A stretch of DNA of 64,000 bases, from the NCBI RefSeq assembly GCF_018343545.2, contig NZ_JAGYPE020000016.1, positions 1 through 64,000 on the forward strand. Direction: 5' to 3'. Origin of the DNA: Neobacillus citreus. Its GTDB lineage: Bacteria > Bacillota > Bacilli > Bacillales > Cytobacillaceae. This document shows, piece by piece, positions 35,201 through 43,492 of the stretch. Made by a program: the position numbers and the translations under genes. The stretch's first letter is position 1, and each line of letters begins with the position of its first letter. The notes beneath the pieces are model-generated. The model made no database searches. It saw nothing but the letters and a program-made list of their open reading frames with translations, and was not told the origin of the DNA.

Positions 35201-36616
35201 TTAACTTGCTTGGGGTTCGGTCTTTAGAACACGCCCGCGCTCTTTCTCTTTCCCTGCATTTTGCGGAACCATGATGATAATTGATAACAGCGCCAGCACG
35301 CCAAAGATCACATTTACAATCACGCCTGCGGTTGCTGCGACTTCAATGCTGGAAACGGCCGCCATTGTGCTGTAGACCGTTGCGGAAATCGCCACACCGA
35401 AGGCGCCGCCAAGCGAACTTGCCATTTTATAAATTCCTGCTGCTTCACCCACTTTATTGGATGGGGCATTGGATACTGAAGTATCGGTAGAAGGTGTTGC
35501 ATATATTCCAAGTCCTAGGCCAAATAAGGCAAAGCCAATAAACACGGCAATCGTATATGTTAAGTCATTCAGGAAGGTTAATCCCATCATCGCAACGCCA
35601 ACTGTTGTAATAATCGTTCCCCAAATCATCGGTTTCTTCGCTCCAACTCTTTGAAGAATTTTCTCTCCGACACGAATCATGGCTAACACAGCAACCAAGT
35701 AGCCGAGTGACAGCATACCTGATTGGAAGGCTGTGAATCCCCTGCCGACTTGTACATAAGTGTTTGCGACAACAAGTGTGCCTGCGATCGCATTTAATAG
35801 GAAGTTTGAATAAGTCGCTCCTGCATATGGCTTATTTTTAAATAAGGAAAAGTCGATTAACACGATAGCTTTGTTTCTTTCCACCTTGAAAAAGACAATC
35901 GCTCCAACTATTGCAACTACAGCAAGGATGATGGTAGTTGGGCTTGTCCATCCTAAATCTGCTCCAAAAGCGATAAACACGTTTAAAGCAAGCATGGTAA
36001 TTATGAAGATGCCTAAACCTGCATAATCGAATTTAAACGCACCGGATGTTTCTCCCTTACTTTCTGGAGTATCCTTAATTAAAAACAAACCTAGAAGAGC
36101 AAATATAATGGAAAAGATAAAGATCCATCTCCATCCCATGTAAGTAGCAATCGCGCCCCCGGCGAATGAACAAACCCCTGATCCGCCCCAAGAACCGATG
36201 GACCAAAAGCTTAATGCCCGCTGTCTATCTGCTCCCTCATAATACGCTTTTACTAACGCAATGGTTGCCGGCATAATACATGCTGCAGATAAGCCTTGAA
36301 TGATACGTCCGATAATAAGAAGAACCGCTCCTTGGGCAAACACTAAACAAAGCGAGCCGATAATACTTAAAATCAATCCAATATTGGTAATTTTTTTACG
36401 GCCTATTTTATCTGCGAGCCCGCCCGCAGCCACAATAAACATCCCTGAAAATAACGCACTTAAACTAATCGCAATATTCAACGCCTCAAGTGATACCCCT
36501 AAATCCGCTTGAACAGATGGGACGACGTTGACCATTGCTTGTGCAAACAGCCAGAATGTAATAACACCAAACACAATCCCGGTAATTAATTTATTTGTCC
36601 CTTTATAGGTCATCAT
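35201..36616 (-). CDS. MFS transporter (DHA2/EmrB-like)
   Basis: A 471-residue transporter with about 14 membrane segments. Signatures are GGLADKIGRKKITNIG after TM2, RIIQGLSAACIMPATIALVKAYY in TM4 and SIGSWGGSGVCSFAGGAIA in TM5. The start ATG at 36616 follows AAGGAGG. It lies between an AraC-type regulator gene (same strand, separated by a terminator) and an M20 amidohydrolase. Direction of transport is unknown: DHA2 proteins are mostly exporters, but the hydrolase partner would fit import of its substrate or export of its product. Confidence 0.85.
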   Translation of the reverse strand: MMTYKGTNKLITGIVFGVITFWLFAQAMVNVVPSVQADLGVSLEALNIAISLSALFSGMFIVAAGGLADKIGRKKITNIGLILSIIGSLCLVFAQGAVLLIIGRIIQGLSAACIMPATIALVKAYYEGADRQRALSFWSIGSWGGSGVCSFAGGAIATYMGWRWIFIFSIIFALLGLFLIKDTPESKGETSGAFKFDYAGLGIFIITMLALNVFIAFGADLGWTSPTTIILAVVAIVGAIVFFKVERNKAIVLIDFSLFKNKPYAGATYSNFLLNAIAGTLVVANTYVQVGRGFTAFQSGMLSLGYLVAVLAMIRVGEKILQRVGAKKPMIWGTIITTVGVAMMGLTFLNDLTYTIAVFIGFALFGLGLGIYATPSTDTSVSNAPSNKVGEAAGIYKMASSLGGAFGVAISATVYSTMAAVSSIEVAATAGVIVNVIFGVLALLSIIIMVPQNAGKEKERGRVLKTEPQAS

Positions 36617-36714
36617 AAATTCCTCCTTGATCATTATTATTTGTTTTTTTGTCTTGGTTAAACTGCAAACTCTTAAAAGTAAAACAGGTGATTTAAATCA
36701 TCTTGTGCCTTTAT

Positions 36715-36752
36715 TATAAAAAAATGACCCCTTGTAAAAGGAGTCATTTTTT
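36715..36752. terminator. Two-way intrinsic terminator
   Basis: Stem AAAAATGACCCC / GGAGTCATTTTT (one mismatch) with A and T runs on both flanks, between the AraC-type gene end and the MFS promoter region. Confidence 0.85.
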
Positions 36753-36830
36753 GTGCAGATAACGGTATCGTCAAAGGCATTTATTAACTTTAAAAATAGG
36801 AACGCAAAATTTTACGGTCGATTTTTTACC

Positions 36831-39173
36831 TTATAGATTTACTTTCCTTATTTCAAAAAAGTGAACCGCATTTACAGTTAAATAGGAGTAAAATGACCAC
36901 TCCTCATCAACCATTTCATCAAAAACCTCTAAACTTGGATGGCTTGTCCGAATAATATAGTCAATAATCTCTTGGTCCATACCATATTTACTATTGTTTT
37001 CCCGCCAGTTTTTATAAAGGGCCCCATGATCTTTATCAAAAACATATTTGCGTATTTGATATTCACCACTAGGAATTCCACTAATCGTTACCCGTATTTC
37101 TCGCATTAATTTTTGCAGAAAAGTTTCTTCAATTGAAAAATAGGGGTTCACAATATTACTGTTCATTAACACAAGCTGATAGCCGCGTTCATTTTCTGTC
37201 ATGATATAAGATGGACCCTTTGCGACTACTTTACCTTGCAATTTTTTGAAGAATGACATGGCATAATAGACAGGCCGCTTGCCATTAAAATAATGAAACA
37301 GCTCCATTCCTTCTAAAGGAATATCTTTTCCTCCCATATTTTGCTCGTGTGTTTCGGTATTAATCCAGAAACCGAGCGTTTTCACGTCATCCGAAACTTT
37401 AATGGCATCATTCAAGATTAAAGCTCCCCGGAAAAAGGTTCCGTTCGTATAACGGGTATTTCCCGAAATGGTGTTCCAAGTCAGCAAATGCAGCGGCTTA
37501 TCAATGGAATGCGCTTTTAAATATTGCTTTAATTTTTCCGTTTTTTCCTTTATAAAATCTTTTGCCAACCCATAATGGTGGTCGATTAATTCTTTAAAAT
37601 TGATCACTTCATTAGGGCTGACTTTATAGGCGAGAAAATCAATTTCCGCAGCTTGCTGCAAAATCCACTTATACTGGTCATTTGTTGTACCTGCGGTAAA
37701 TGAAAAAGGTAAAAACGCCCCTACTTGAATCGAAGGAATTTCTGTTTTTATTAACTTTCGCAGTTTCAAATAAAATTTCTCTAATTGTTTACCCGCAAAA
37801 GCCTGATCAAATGTTTCTGAAAATAAAAAGCACCATGTGGAGAGATAACTTTCACCGAAAACTTGTAAGCAATGTTTTAAAAAACTCTGAAGCTTATGTA
37901 AATAGGCATCCTCAGCCGTTGCTATTTCCGTGTAGTTTACTTGGATAAATAAGGACAATTCATTCGTTTTCATAAACTGAATGACCTCGTCTGAATTGTA
38001 ATACGGTGATGTCGTTGGGATTAATTCATCTGTTTCTACCGCCGGCGGGATCGTCCTGCCACTCAATAATTTTTGAATTCCAATATACTTGATATTTAAA
38101 TCTTCTTTCGCTAAAAGAATTTGCGTTCGAACGGATTTCTTTAGTAATTCCCTTAGTTCGCCAATCATTAGAATCTGGTTTGGATGTTTTAATATTTTTC
38201 TATTGGCAGAGCCTACCTCGATTTTCAGCTCTTCCAAGCGGGTTTCTGTATTACTAAATGATTTTGCATTTTCACCTTCTGTGATCAGAACGCCTAATTT
38301 CATTAATATATCAGGAGAACTAAGCAAGATTTCTGTATCCTTCAGCTGAAAATTCTCAACAAGAGCCACTTTTTCCTGTACGTTCTTTTCACGGAATGTA
38401 TGAGGTGTTTCCCCATAAACCTTTTTAAACAAACTTGAAAAAGATTTGGTGTTGGGAAAGCCATTTTTCAATGATATATATGTAATCGATTCGTCTGTAT
38501 ACAACAAATCCTTAACGCTATGTTCTAAGCGAATATTCATTAAAAAGCCTATGAAGCCAATCCCTAATTGCTGTTTAAAATATCGGGAGAAATAACTGGG
38601 AGACAAATAAAATTTATGAGCCACTTCCTCCAATGTGAGCGGTTCATCAAAATGCTGTTCAAGATACAAAATGATCTCTTTCAGCCTTGAATCCTCGACC
38701 TGAATATTTTCAGAAATCCTACCTTCCTTTTTAAACCTGCGGATCAGCATCAGTAGAATCTTACAGACCATTTCGTGCATTTCAAGACGATAACCTTCTT
38801 CTTGCCTGCAATAAATAACCATCAACTGCGCAAGGAGTTTCCGCATTTCCGACATCATAGTTTCTTTCCCTCGGTCGATTTGCTGGGAAAATAAATCAAA
38901 CTGATAATGGCGGTACTCCGAATAATATGTCGAGATAAAAGAATCTGGAACACTTAAGGTTAAAACCGTATTTTTCTTCGATCCTTTGACTTGGTATAGT
39001 TGATTTCGATTAATCACAAGGTAATCATATTCTTTAAGATGATAAAACCTGCTATTGGTTTCAATGATTAATTCCCCATCAAGAACAAGAAAAATTTCAA
39101 TCCCCGAATACAACGTAGATGACAAAAGCTCAATATTTTGCAATCGCAACTGAAAATCTTCACCTGCAGCCAC
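36831..39173 (-). CDS. AraC-type regulator with N-terminal cupin and C-terminal glycosidase-like domain
   Basis: A 780-residue protein. Residues 1-100 form an AraC-type cupin sensor (IEIFLVLDGELIIE ... YDYLVINRNQLY). Residues ~160-265 carry the two helix-turn-helix motifs (LTLEEVAHKFYLSPSYFSRY and SITYISLKNGFPNTKSFSSLF, with GETPHTFR). The last 500 residues resemble a GH39-type barrel (LHLLTWNTISGNTRYTNGTF, GFWINTETHEQNMGG). The start is taken as GTG at 39173 behind AAGGGAGTGA; ATG at 39191 is possible. Such hybrids usually control carbohydrate genes, but here the downstream genes are an MFS pump and an amidohydrolase. Whether the barrel is catalytic or a ligand sensor is open. Confidence 0.82.
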   Translation of the reverse strand: MAAGEDFQLRLQNIELLSSTLYSGIEIFLVLDGELIIETNSRFYHLKEYDYLVINRNQLYQVKGSKKNTVLTLSVPDSFISTYYSEYRHYQFDLFSQQIDRGKETMMSEMRKLLAQLMVIYCRQEEGYRLEMHEMVCKILLMLIRRFKKEGRISENIQVEDSRLKEIILYLEQHFDEPLTLEEVAHKFYLSPSYFSRYFKQQLGIGFIGFLMNIRLEHSVKDLLYTDESITYISLKNGFPNTKSFSSLFKKVYGETPHTFREKNVQEKVALVENFQLKDTEILLSSPDILMKLGVLITEGENAKSFSNTETRLEELKIEVGSANRKILKHPNQILMIGELRELLKKSVRTQILLAKEDLNIKYIGIQKLLSGRTIPPAVETDELIPTTSPYYNSDEVIQFMKTNELSLFIQVNYTEIATAEDAYLHKLQSFLKHCLQVFGESYLSTWCFLFSETFDQAFAGKQLEKFYLKLRKLIKTEIPSIQVGAFLPFSFTAGTTNDQYKWILQQAAEIDFLAYKVSPNEVINFKELIDHHYGLAKDFIKEKTEKLKQYLKAHSIDKPLHLLTWNTISGNTRYTNGTFFRGALILNDAIKVSDDVKTLGFWINTETHEQNMGGKDIPLEGMELFHYFNGKRPVYYAMSFFKKLQGKVVAKGPSYIMTENERGYQLVLMNSNIVNPYFSIEETFLQKLMREIRVTISGIPSGEYQIRKYVFDKDHGALYKNWRENNSKYGMDQEIIDYIIRTSHPSLEVFDEMVDEEWSFYSYLTVNAVHFFEIRKVNL

Positions 39174-39211
39174 TTGGATCACTCCCTTCATTATTCATTG
39201 TATCCAAAAAA

Positions 39212-39269
39212 GATGCACGGGGACGGTTCTTCTGCCTCAGTGAGGCAGAAGAACCGTCCCCGTGCATCA
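39212..39269. repeat. Family 1 hairpin repeat between divergent genes
   Basis: Perfect inverted repeat from GATGCACGGGGACGG to CCGTCCCCGTGCATC with CCTCAGTGAGG at the tip. The outer CACGGGG/CCCCGTG differs from the CATGGGG/CCCCATG of other copies on both arms, a compensatory change. Confidence 0.85.
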
Positions 39270-39363
39270 GTTAATTGAGAAATGTTAATAGCAATTGAAA
39301 ATTGGAGTTTATTTTCCAGTATATTGATTGGCGCCAATTATTTTAAATAAAAGTTCATTCTCC

Positions 39364-39418
39364 TTGACAAAATGGCAATATTTATATAATAATATCTCTT
39401 GTATTAGAATTATTTTAA
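39364..39418 (+). promoter_or_regulatory. ahpC promoter with candidate PerR box
   Basis: TTGACA (39364-39369), 17-base spacer, TAATAA (39387-39392). The 15-mer TTAGAATTATTTTAA at 39404-39418 matches 12 of 14 fixed positions of the Per box TTATAATNATTATAA and lies just past the expected start site, where PerR would block transcription. Confidence 0.55.
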
Positions 39419-39520
39419 AAAACTAATTATAATTAAAAGGAAAATAATTAGTTCCCTGTAGTTTTGGCAATAATGCTATAGTGAACTATTTATTAATACA
39501 CCCTCAGGAGGAAGATCATT

Positions 39521-40084
39521 ATGTCTTTAATCGGTAAAGAAGTACAACCATTCTTAGCACAAGCTTACCAAAATGGTGAGTTTATCTCAGTTTCTGAAGA
39601 AACTTTCAAAGGTAAATGGAGCGTCCTTTGCTTCTATCCAGCAGACTTCACATTCGTATGCCCTACTGAATTAGAAGACCTGCAAAACCAATATGCAACT
39701 CTTAAAGATCTTGGCGTTGAAGTATACTCTTGTTCAACAGACACTCACTTCACTCATAAAGCATGGCATGATCATTCACCAGCTATCAGCAAAATCGAAT
39801 ATGTTATGATCGGCGACCCTGCGCAAAAGGTTACTCGTGCATTCGATGTACTAGATGAAGCAGAAGGTCTTGCACAACGCGGAACTTTCATCATCGATCC
39901 TGACGGCATTGTCCAAGCTATGGAAATCAACGCTGATGGCATCGGCCGTGACGCTAGCACAATCGTTAACAAAATCAAAGCAGCTCAATACGTTCGCAAC
40001 AACCCAGGTGAAGTTTGCCCTGCTAAATGGCAAGAAGGAGCTCAAACCCTTAAGCCAAGCCTTGATCTAGTTGGCAAAATTTAA
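39521..40084 (+). CDS. ahpC: Alkyl hydroperoxide reductase peroxiredoxin subunit
   Basis: A 187-residue typical 2-Cys peroxiredoxin that reduces hydrogen and organic peroxides. The peroxidatic Cys is in [12 protein letters not shown] and the resolving Cys in [24 protein letters not shown] and [10 protein letters not shown] are also canonical. A strong AGGAGGAAG site precedes the ATG. ahpF follows after 12 bases, so the two are an operon, likely under PerR. Codon use is markedly biased, as expected for a highly expressed gene. Confidence 0.97.
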   Translation: MSLIGKEVQPFLAQAYQNGEFISVSEETFKGKWSVLCFYPADFTFVCPTELEDLQNQYATLKDLGVEVYSCSTDTHFTHKAWHDHSPAISKIEYVMIGDPAQKVTRAFDVLDEAEGLAQRGTFIIDPDGIVQAMEINADGIGRDASTIVNKIKAAQYVRNNPGEVCPAKWQEGAQTLKPSLDLVGKI

Positions 40085-40096
40085 GGAGTCATAACC

Positions 40097-41626
40097 ATGA
40101 TTTTAGATGCAGATATAAAAGCACAATTAGCCCAATATCTCCAAATGATGGAGGGCGATGTGCTGCTTAAAGTAAGCGCAGAATCTGATGATGTGTCTCG
40201 CGACATGTTGGCCCTTGTGGACGAATTAGCTGCCATGTCAACCCGTATTAAGGTAGAGAAAACAGAATTGCAGAGAACGCCAAGCTTTAGTGTGAATCGG
40301 ATTGGAGAAGACACGGGGGTAACATTTGCCGGAGTCCCTCTTGGACACGAATTTACTTCCCTTGTGTTGGCACTGCTTCAGGTTAGCGGAAGAGCACCGA
40401 AGGTTGACCAAAAAGTCATCGACCAAATAAAAAACATCAAAGGTGAATATCACTTTGAAACTTACGTTAGCCTAACTTGCCATAACTGTCCTGATGTTGT
40501 ACAAGCACTGAACGTGATGAGTGTTCTTAACCCAAGCATCTCTCATACAATGATTGATGGTGCGGCATTTAAAGAAGAAGTTGACAGCAAAGACATCATG
40601 GCTGTTCCAACAGTGTTCCTAAATGGTGAAACCTTCGGCAGCGGCCGTATGACCATCGAGGAAATCCTTGCTAAGATGGGAACTGGTCCGGATGCATCTG
40701 AGTTTGCTGATAAGGATCCATATGATGTACTTGTTATCGGCGGCGGTCCTGCCGGTGCGAGTGCGGCGATTTACGCTGCACGCAAAGGCATCCGTACTGG
40801 TATTGTCGCGGAACGTTTCGGCGGACAGGTGATGGACACGCTCGGTATTGAGAACCTAATCGGTACGAAATACACGGAAGGTCCTAAGCTGGCAGCAAGT
40901 CTCGAAGAGCATGTGAAAGAGTACAACGTTGATATCATGAATCTGCAGCGTGCGAAACGCTTGGAAAAAAATGACCTTGTTGAAGTTGAACTCGAAAATG
41001 GTGCTGTTCTTAAAAGTAAGACTGTCATCCTTTCAACAGGTGCACGCTGGCGTAATGTCAATGTTCCTGGCGAAGCGGAATTCAAGAACAAAGGTGTAGC
41101 CTACTGCCCTCACTGTGATGGTCCATTGTTTGCAGGGAAAGACGTGGCCGTTATCGGCGGCGGAAACTCCGGCGTTGAAGCAGCGATTGACCTGGCTGGT
41201 ATTGTAAAGCATGTAACCGTTATTGAATTCGCTCCAGAGCTGAAGGCTGATTCCGTCCTGCAAGACCGACTCAATAGTCTTCCAAATGCAACAGTCATCA
41301 AGAACGCTCAAACAAAAGAAATTACCGGTACTGACAAAGTAAACGGTATTACCTATGTTGACCGTGCAACTGGCGAAGAACACCATGTTGAACTACAAGG
41401 TGTGTTCGTTCAAATTGGTCTTGTTCCAAACACCGAGTGGTTAGATGGTACAGTTGAACGTACTCGCTTCGGTGAAGTCATTGTAGACAAACGCGGGGCT
41501 ACGACCCTCCCTGGAGTCTTTGCTGCAGGCGACTGTACCGACAGCGCATTTAAACAAATCATCATTTCAATGGGATCAGGGGCAACTGCAGCCTTAGGCG
41601 CATTTGATTATCTGATCAGAAATTAA
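40097..41626 (+). CDS. ahpF: Alkyl hydroperoxide reductase flavoprotein subunit
   Basis: A 509-residue NADH-dependent disulfide reductase that regenerates AhpC. The N-terminal thioredoxin-like pair domain has the redox centre TCHNCPDV; the FAD site is [21 protein letters not shown]; the reductase CxxC is AYCPHCDGP; the pyridine-nucleotide site is [19 protein letters not shown]; and the C-terminal FAD contact is [10 protein letters not shown]. Length and domain order match the family. It ends in a repeat-derived terminator. Confidence 0.97.
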   Translation: MILDADIKAQLAQYLQMMEGDVLLKVSAESDDVSRDMLALVDELAAMSTRIKVEKTELQRTPSFSVNRIGEDTGVTFAGVPLGHEFTSLVLALLQVSGRAPKVDQKVIDQIKNIKGEYHFETYVSLTCHNCPDVVQALNVMSVLNPSISHTMIDGAAFKEEVDSKDIMAVPTVFLNGETFGSGRMTIEEILAKMGTGPDASEFADKDPYDVLVIGGGPAGASAAIYAARKGIRTGIVAERFGGQVMDTLGIENLIGTKYTEGPKLAASLEEHVKEYNVDIMNLQRAKRLEKNDLVEVELENGAVLKSKTVILSTGARWRNVNVPGEAEFKNKGVAYCPHCDGPLFAGKDVAVIGGGNSGVEAAIDLAGIVKHVTVIEFAPELKADSVLQDRLNSLPNATVIKNAQTKEITGTDKVNGITYVDRATGEEHHVELQGVFVQIGLVPNTEWLDGTVERTRFGEVIVDKRGATTLPGVFAAGDCTDSAFKQIIISMGSGATAALGAFDYLIRN

Positions 41627-41718
41627 CACACGAGGACGGTTCTTTTGCTTCATTTTGAAGCTGAAGAACCGTCCCTTTTCCTTTACGTGATGCATCAGAA
41701 CCGTCCCCATGCATCACC
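41627..41718. repeat. Family 1 repeat cluster, last copies in the window
   Basis: A full but imperfect hairpin (41632-41674) directly after the ahpF stop, then a half copy (GATGCATCAGAACCGTCCCC to GCATCA, 41688-41716). No further copy is seen in the remaining 22 kb. Confidence 0.8.
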
Positions 41719-41753
41719 AATTTATGTTAATTCAAAAAAAGCCAAAAAAGCTA

Positions 41754-41782
41754 TTGACATTTATCTCATATACGGATAATAT
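41754..41782 (+). promoter_or_regulatory. Strong sigma-A promoter for the polyamine-gene leader
   Basis: Consensus -35 TTGACA (41754-41759), exactly 17 bases, then -10 TAATAT (41777-41782). Transcription would begin near 41789, about 460 bases before the first coding region. Confidence 0.75.
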
Positions 41783-41797
41783 GAAGAAGCGTTATTT

Positions 41798-41990
41798 TGG
41801 AAAGCTAAAATATATCTAATCTTGAGTCTTTCCAAGCAGATAATTTTGACCACTTCCTTCAGGGAGTTAAGGCCATACGGACAGCCGGGTCAAATGCCGA
41901 GTGGCAACTTGGTTGCCTTATTGATTGAGTTAAAAGCTCAAATTTTATAAGTTGGTTACTTTACAACCAGTGCGTATGCACACAACTTGT
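41798..41990 (+). ncRNA. Structured 5' leader, candidate riboswitch aptamer of unknown class
   Basis: Several helices are readable in order: TGGAAAG/CTTTCCA (41798-41804 with 41828-41834); TTTGACC/GGTCAAA (41845-41851 with 41888-41894) closing a three-way junction with ACTTCC/GGGAGT and GGC/GCC arms; GGCAAC/GTTGCC (41903-41908 with 41912-41917); and AAGTTG/CAACTT (41949-41954 with 41983-41988) closing a second junction with GTT/AAC and GTGC/GCAC hairpins. It lacks the signatures of T-box, lysine, M-box, SAM, cobalamin, ykkC and c-di-GMP RNAs that I know. The ligand is unknown; a polyamine or related amine is a guess from the genes. Confidence 0.55.
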
Positions 41991-42163
41991 GAAACGGTCA
42001 ATAAGAGTGGAAAAAGGCATTATTTGCTATATAGACTCTGATCAATTGATATATTTTGATTATTAGAAGCTTTCTTCATAATGTCCAATTAACCATTATG
42101 GTAGAGGTATCCGTGTGAACTTTTTACGGTATACTTATGCTTTTTAATATGACGACTATATCT

Positions 42164-42210
42164 AAAGCAAGTGTTGTGCAGCGAATATGCGGTTCACACT
42201 TGCTTTTTTT
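42164..42210 (+). terminator. Attenuator terminator before the polyamine genes
   Basis: Perfect 11-bp stem AAAGCAAGTGT / ACACTTGCTTT (42164-42174 with 42196-42206) followed by eight T, 40 bases before the start codon and on the same transcript as the leader. Its left arm can instead pair with leader strand 41977-41989. Confidence 0.8.
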
Positions 42211-42249
42211 GTTGCGCAAAAAAATATTATTAAGTGAGGGGATATGAAA

Positions 42250-43491
42250 ATGGGTAAAGCACTTATTATCGGGGCAGGCGGCGTGGCATCTGTTGCCGTT
42301 CACAAATGTGTTCAAAACAGCGAAGTATTCGAAGAGATTTGTATTGCAAGCCGTACAAAATCAAAATGTGACGAGCTTAAAGCTAAATTAGATGGCACAA
42401 CCAAAACAAAAATTACCACTGCTCAAGTAGATGCAGACAACGTTGATGAGCTAATCGCGTTAATTAATGAAGTAAAGCCAGATATCGTTATGAACCTGGC
42501 ATTGCCATACCAAGACTTAACCATCATGGATGCTTGTCTTGCAACGAAAACACACTACATGGACACAGCAAACTATGAGCCTGAAGATACTGCTAAATTT
42601 GAATACAAATGGCAATGGGAATACAAAGAGCGCTTTGAAAAAGCCGGTATTACTGCCCTGTTAGGAAGCGGCTTTGACCCAGGCGTGACAGGCGTATTCT
42701 CTGCTTATGCATTAAAACATTATTTCGATGAAATTGAATATATCGACATCCTTGACTGTAACGGCGGCGACCATGGCTATCCGTTCGCAACAAACTTTAA
42801 CCCAGAAATCAACATCCGTGAAGTTTCCGCAAATGGACGTTATTGGGAAAATGGCGAATGGGTTGAAACAGATCCAATGGAAATCAAACGCGTTTACAAC
42901 TTCAAGGAAGTTGGCGAAAAGGATATGTATCTTCTTTACCACGAAGAGCTTGAATCCCTTGCAAAAAACATGCCAGGACTTAAGCGGATCCGTTTCTTCA
43001 TGACATTTGGCCAAAGCTACATTATGCACCTAAAAGCTCTTGAGAACGTAGGAATGACTTCTATCGAACCAATCGAATTCGAAGGAAAGCAAATCATTCC
43101 GCTTCAATTCTTGAAAGCTGTATTACCTGACCCAGCTTCCCTTGGACCTCGTACAGTCGGTAAAACAAACATTGGCTGTATCTTCAAAGGGAAAAAGGAC
43201 GGCAAAGATAAAACTTATTACGTATACAATATTTGTGACCATCAAGAATGCTATAAAGAAGTCGGCTCTCAAGCCATCTCTTATACCACTGGTGTTCCTG
43301 CGATGATCGGTGCCGCCATGATCTTAACTGGCAAATGGAACAAAGCGGGCGTATACAATATCGAAGAATTCAATCCAGATCCATTCATGGAAGAGTTAAA
43401 CAAATGGGGACTTCCATGGGTAGAGGATTTCAATCCAGTTCTTGTTGATGAACTGCCAGAAGACGCAAAAAAGCCGGAGCTAGTTCGCTAA
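42250..43491 (+). CDS. Carboxy(nor)spermidine dehydrogenase, saccharopine dehydrogenase-like
   Basis: A 413-residue NAD(P)H enzyme of the saccharopine dehydrogenase family. It condenses aspartate semialdehyde with putrescine or diaminopropane to carboxyspermidine or carboxynorspermidine, the alternative route to spermidine-type polyamines. Evidence: Rossmann motif KALIIGAGGVASVAVHKC, the family segment NLALPYQDLTIMDACL, GSGFDPGVTGVFSAY and DCNGGDHGYPFATNF, plus a decarboxylase partner one base downstream. I prefer ATG 42250, eight bases after GTGAGGGG, over ATG 42244. Expression is probably set by the leader and terminator upstream. Confidence 0.88.
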   Translation: MGKALIIGAGGVASVAVHKCVQNSEVFEEICIASRTKSKCDELKAKLDGTTKTKITTAQVDADNVDELIALINEVKPDIVMNLALPYQDLTIMDACLATKTHYMDTANYEPEDTAKFEYKWQWEYKERFEKAGITALLGSGFDPGVTGVFSAYALKHYFDEIEYIDILDCNGGDHGYPFATNFNPEINIREVSANGRYWENGEWVETDPMEIKRVYNFKEVGEKDMYLLYHEELESLAKNMPGLKRIRFFMTFGQSYIMHLKALENVGMTSIEPIEFEGKQIIPLQFLKAVLPDPASLGPRTVGKTNIGCIFKGKKDGKDKTYYVYNICDHQECYKEVGSQAISYTTGVPAMIGAAMILTGKWNKAGVYNIEEFNPDPFMEELNKWGLPWVEDFNPVLVDELPEDAKKPELVR

Positions 43492-43492
43492 A

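Noticed and set aside
5926-41718. Repeats as a CRISPR array
   Set aside because: The copies are kilobases apart, lie between genes, have no regular spacers and no cas genes are present.
5926-41718. Repeats as ends of an insertion sequence or transposon
   Set aside because: No transposase or target-site duplication is visible near any copy; they look like miniature elements only.
41789-42243. Leader as T-box, lysine, M-box, SAM, cobalamin, ykkC or c-di-GMP riboswitch
   Set aside because: None of the conserved core sequences, such as the T-box AGGGUGG or the lysine GAGGUGC, can be found in it. A covariance search would settle this.
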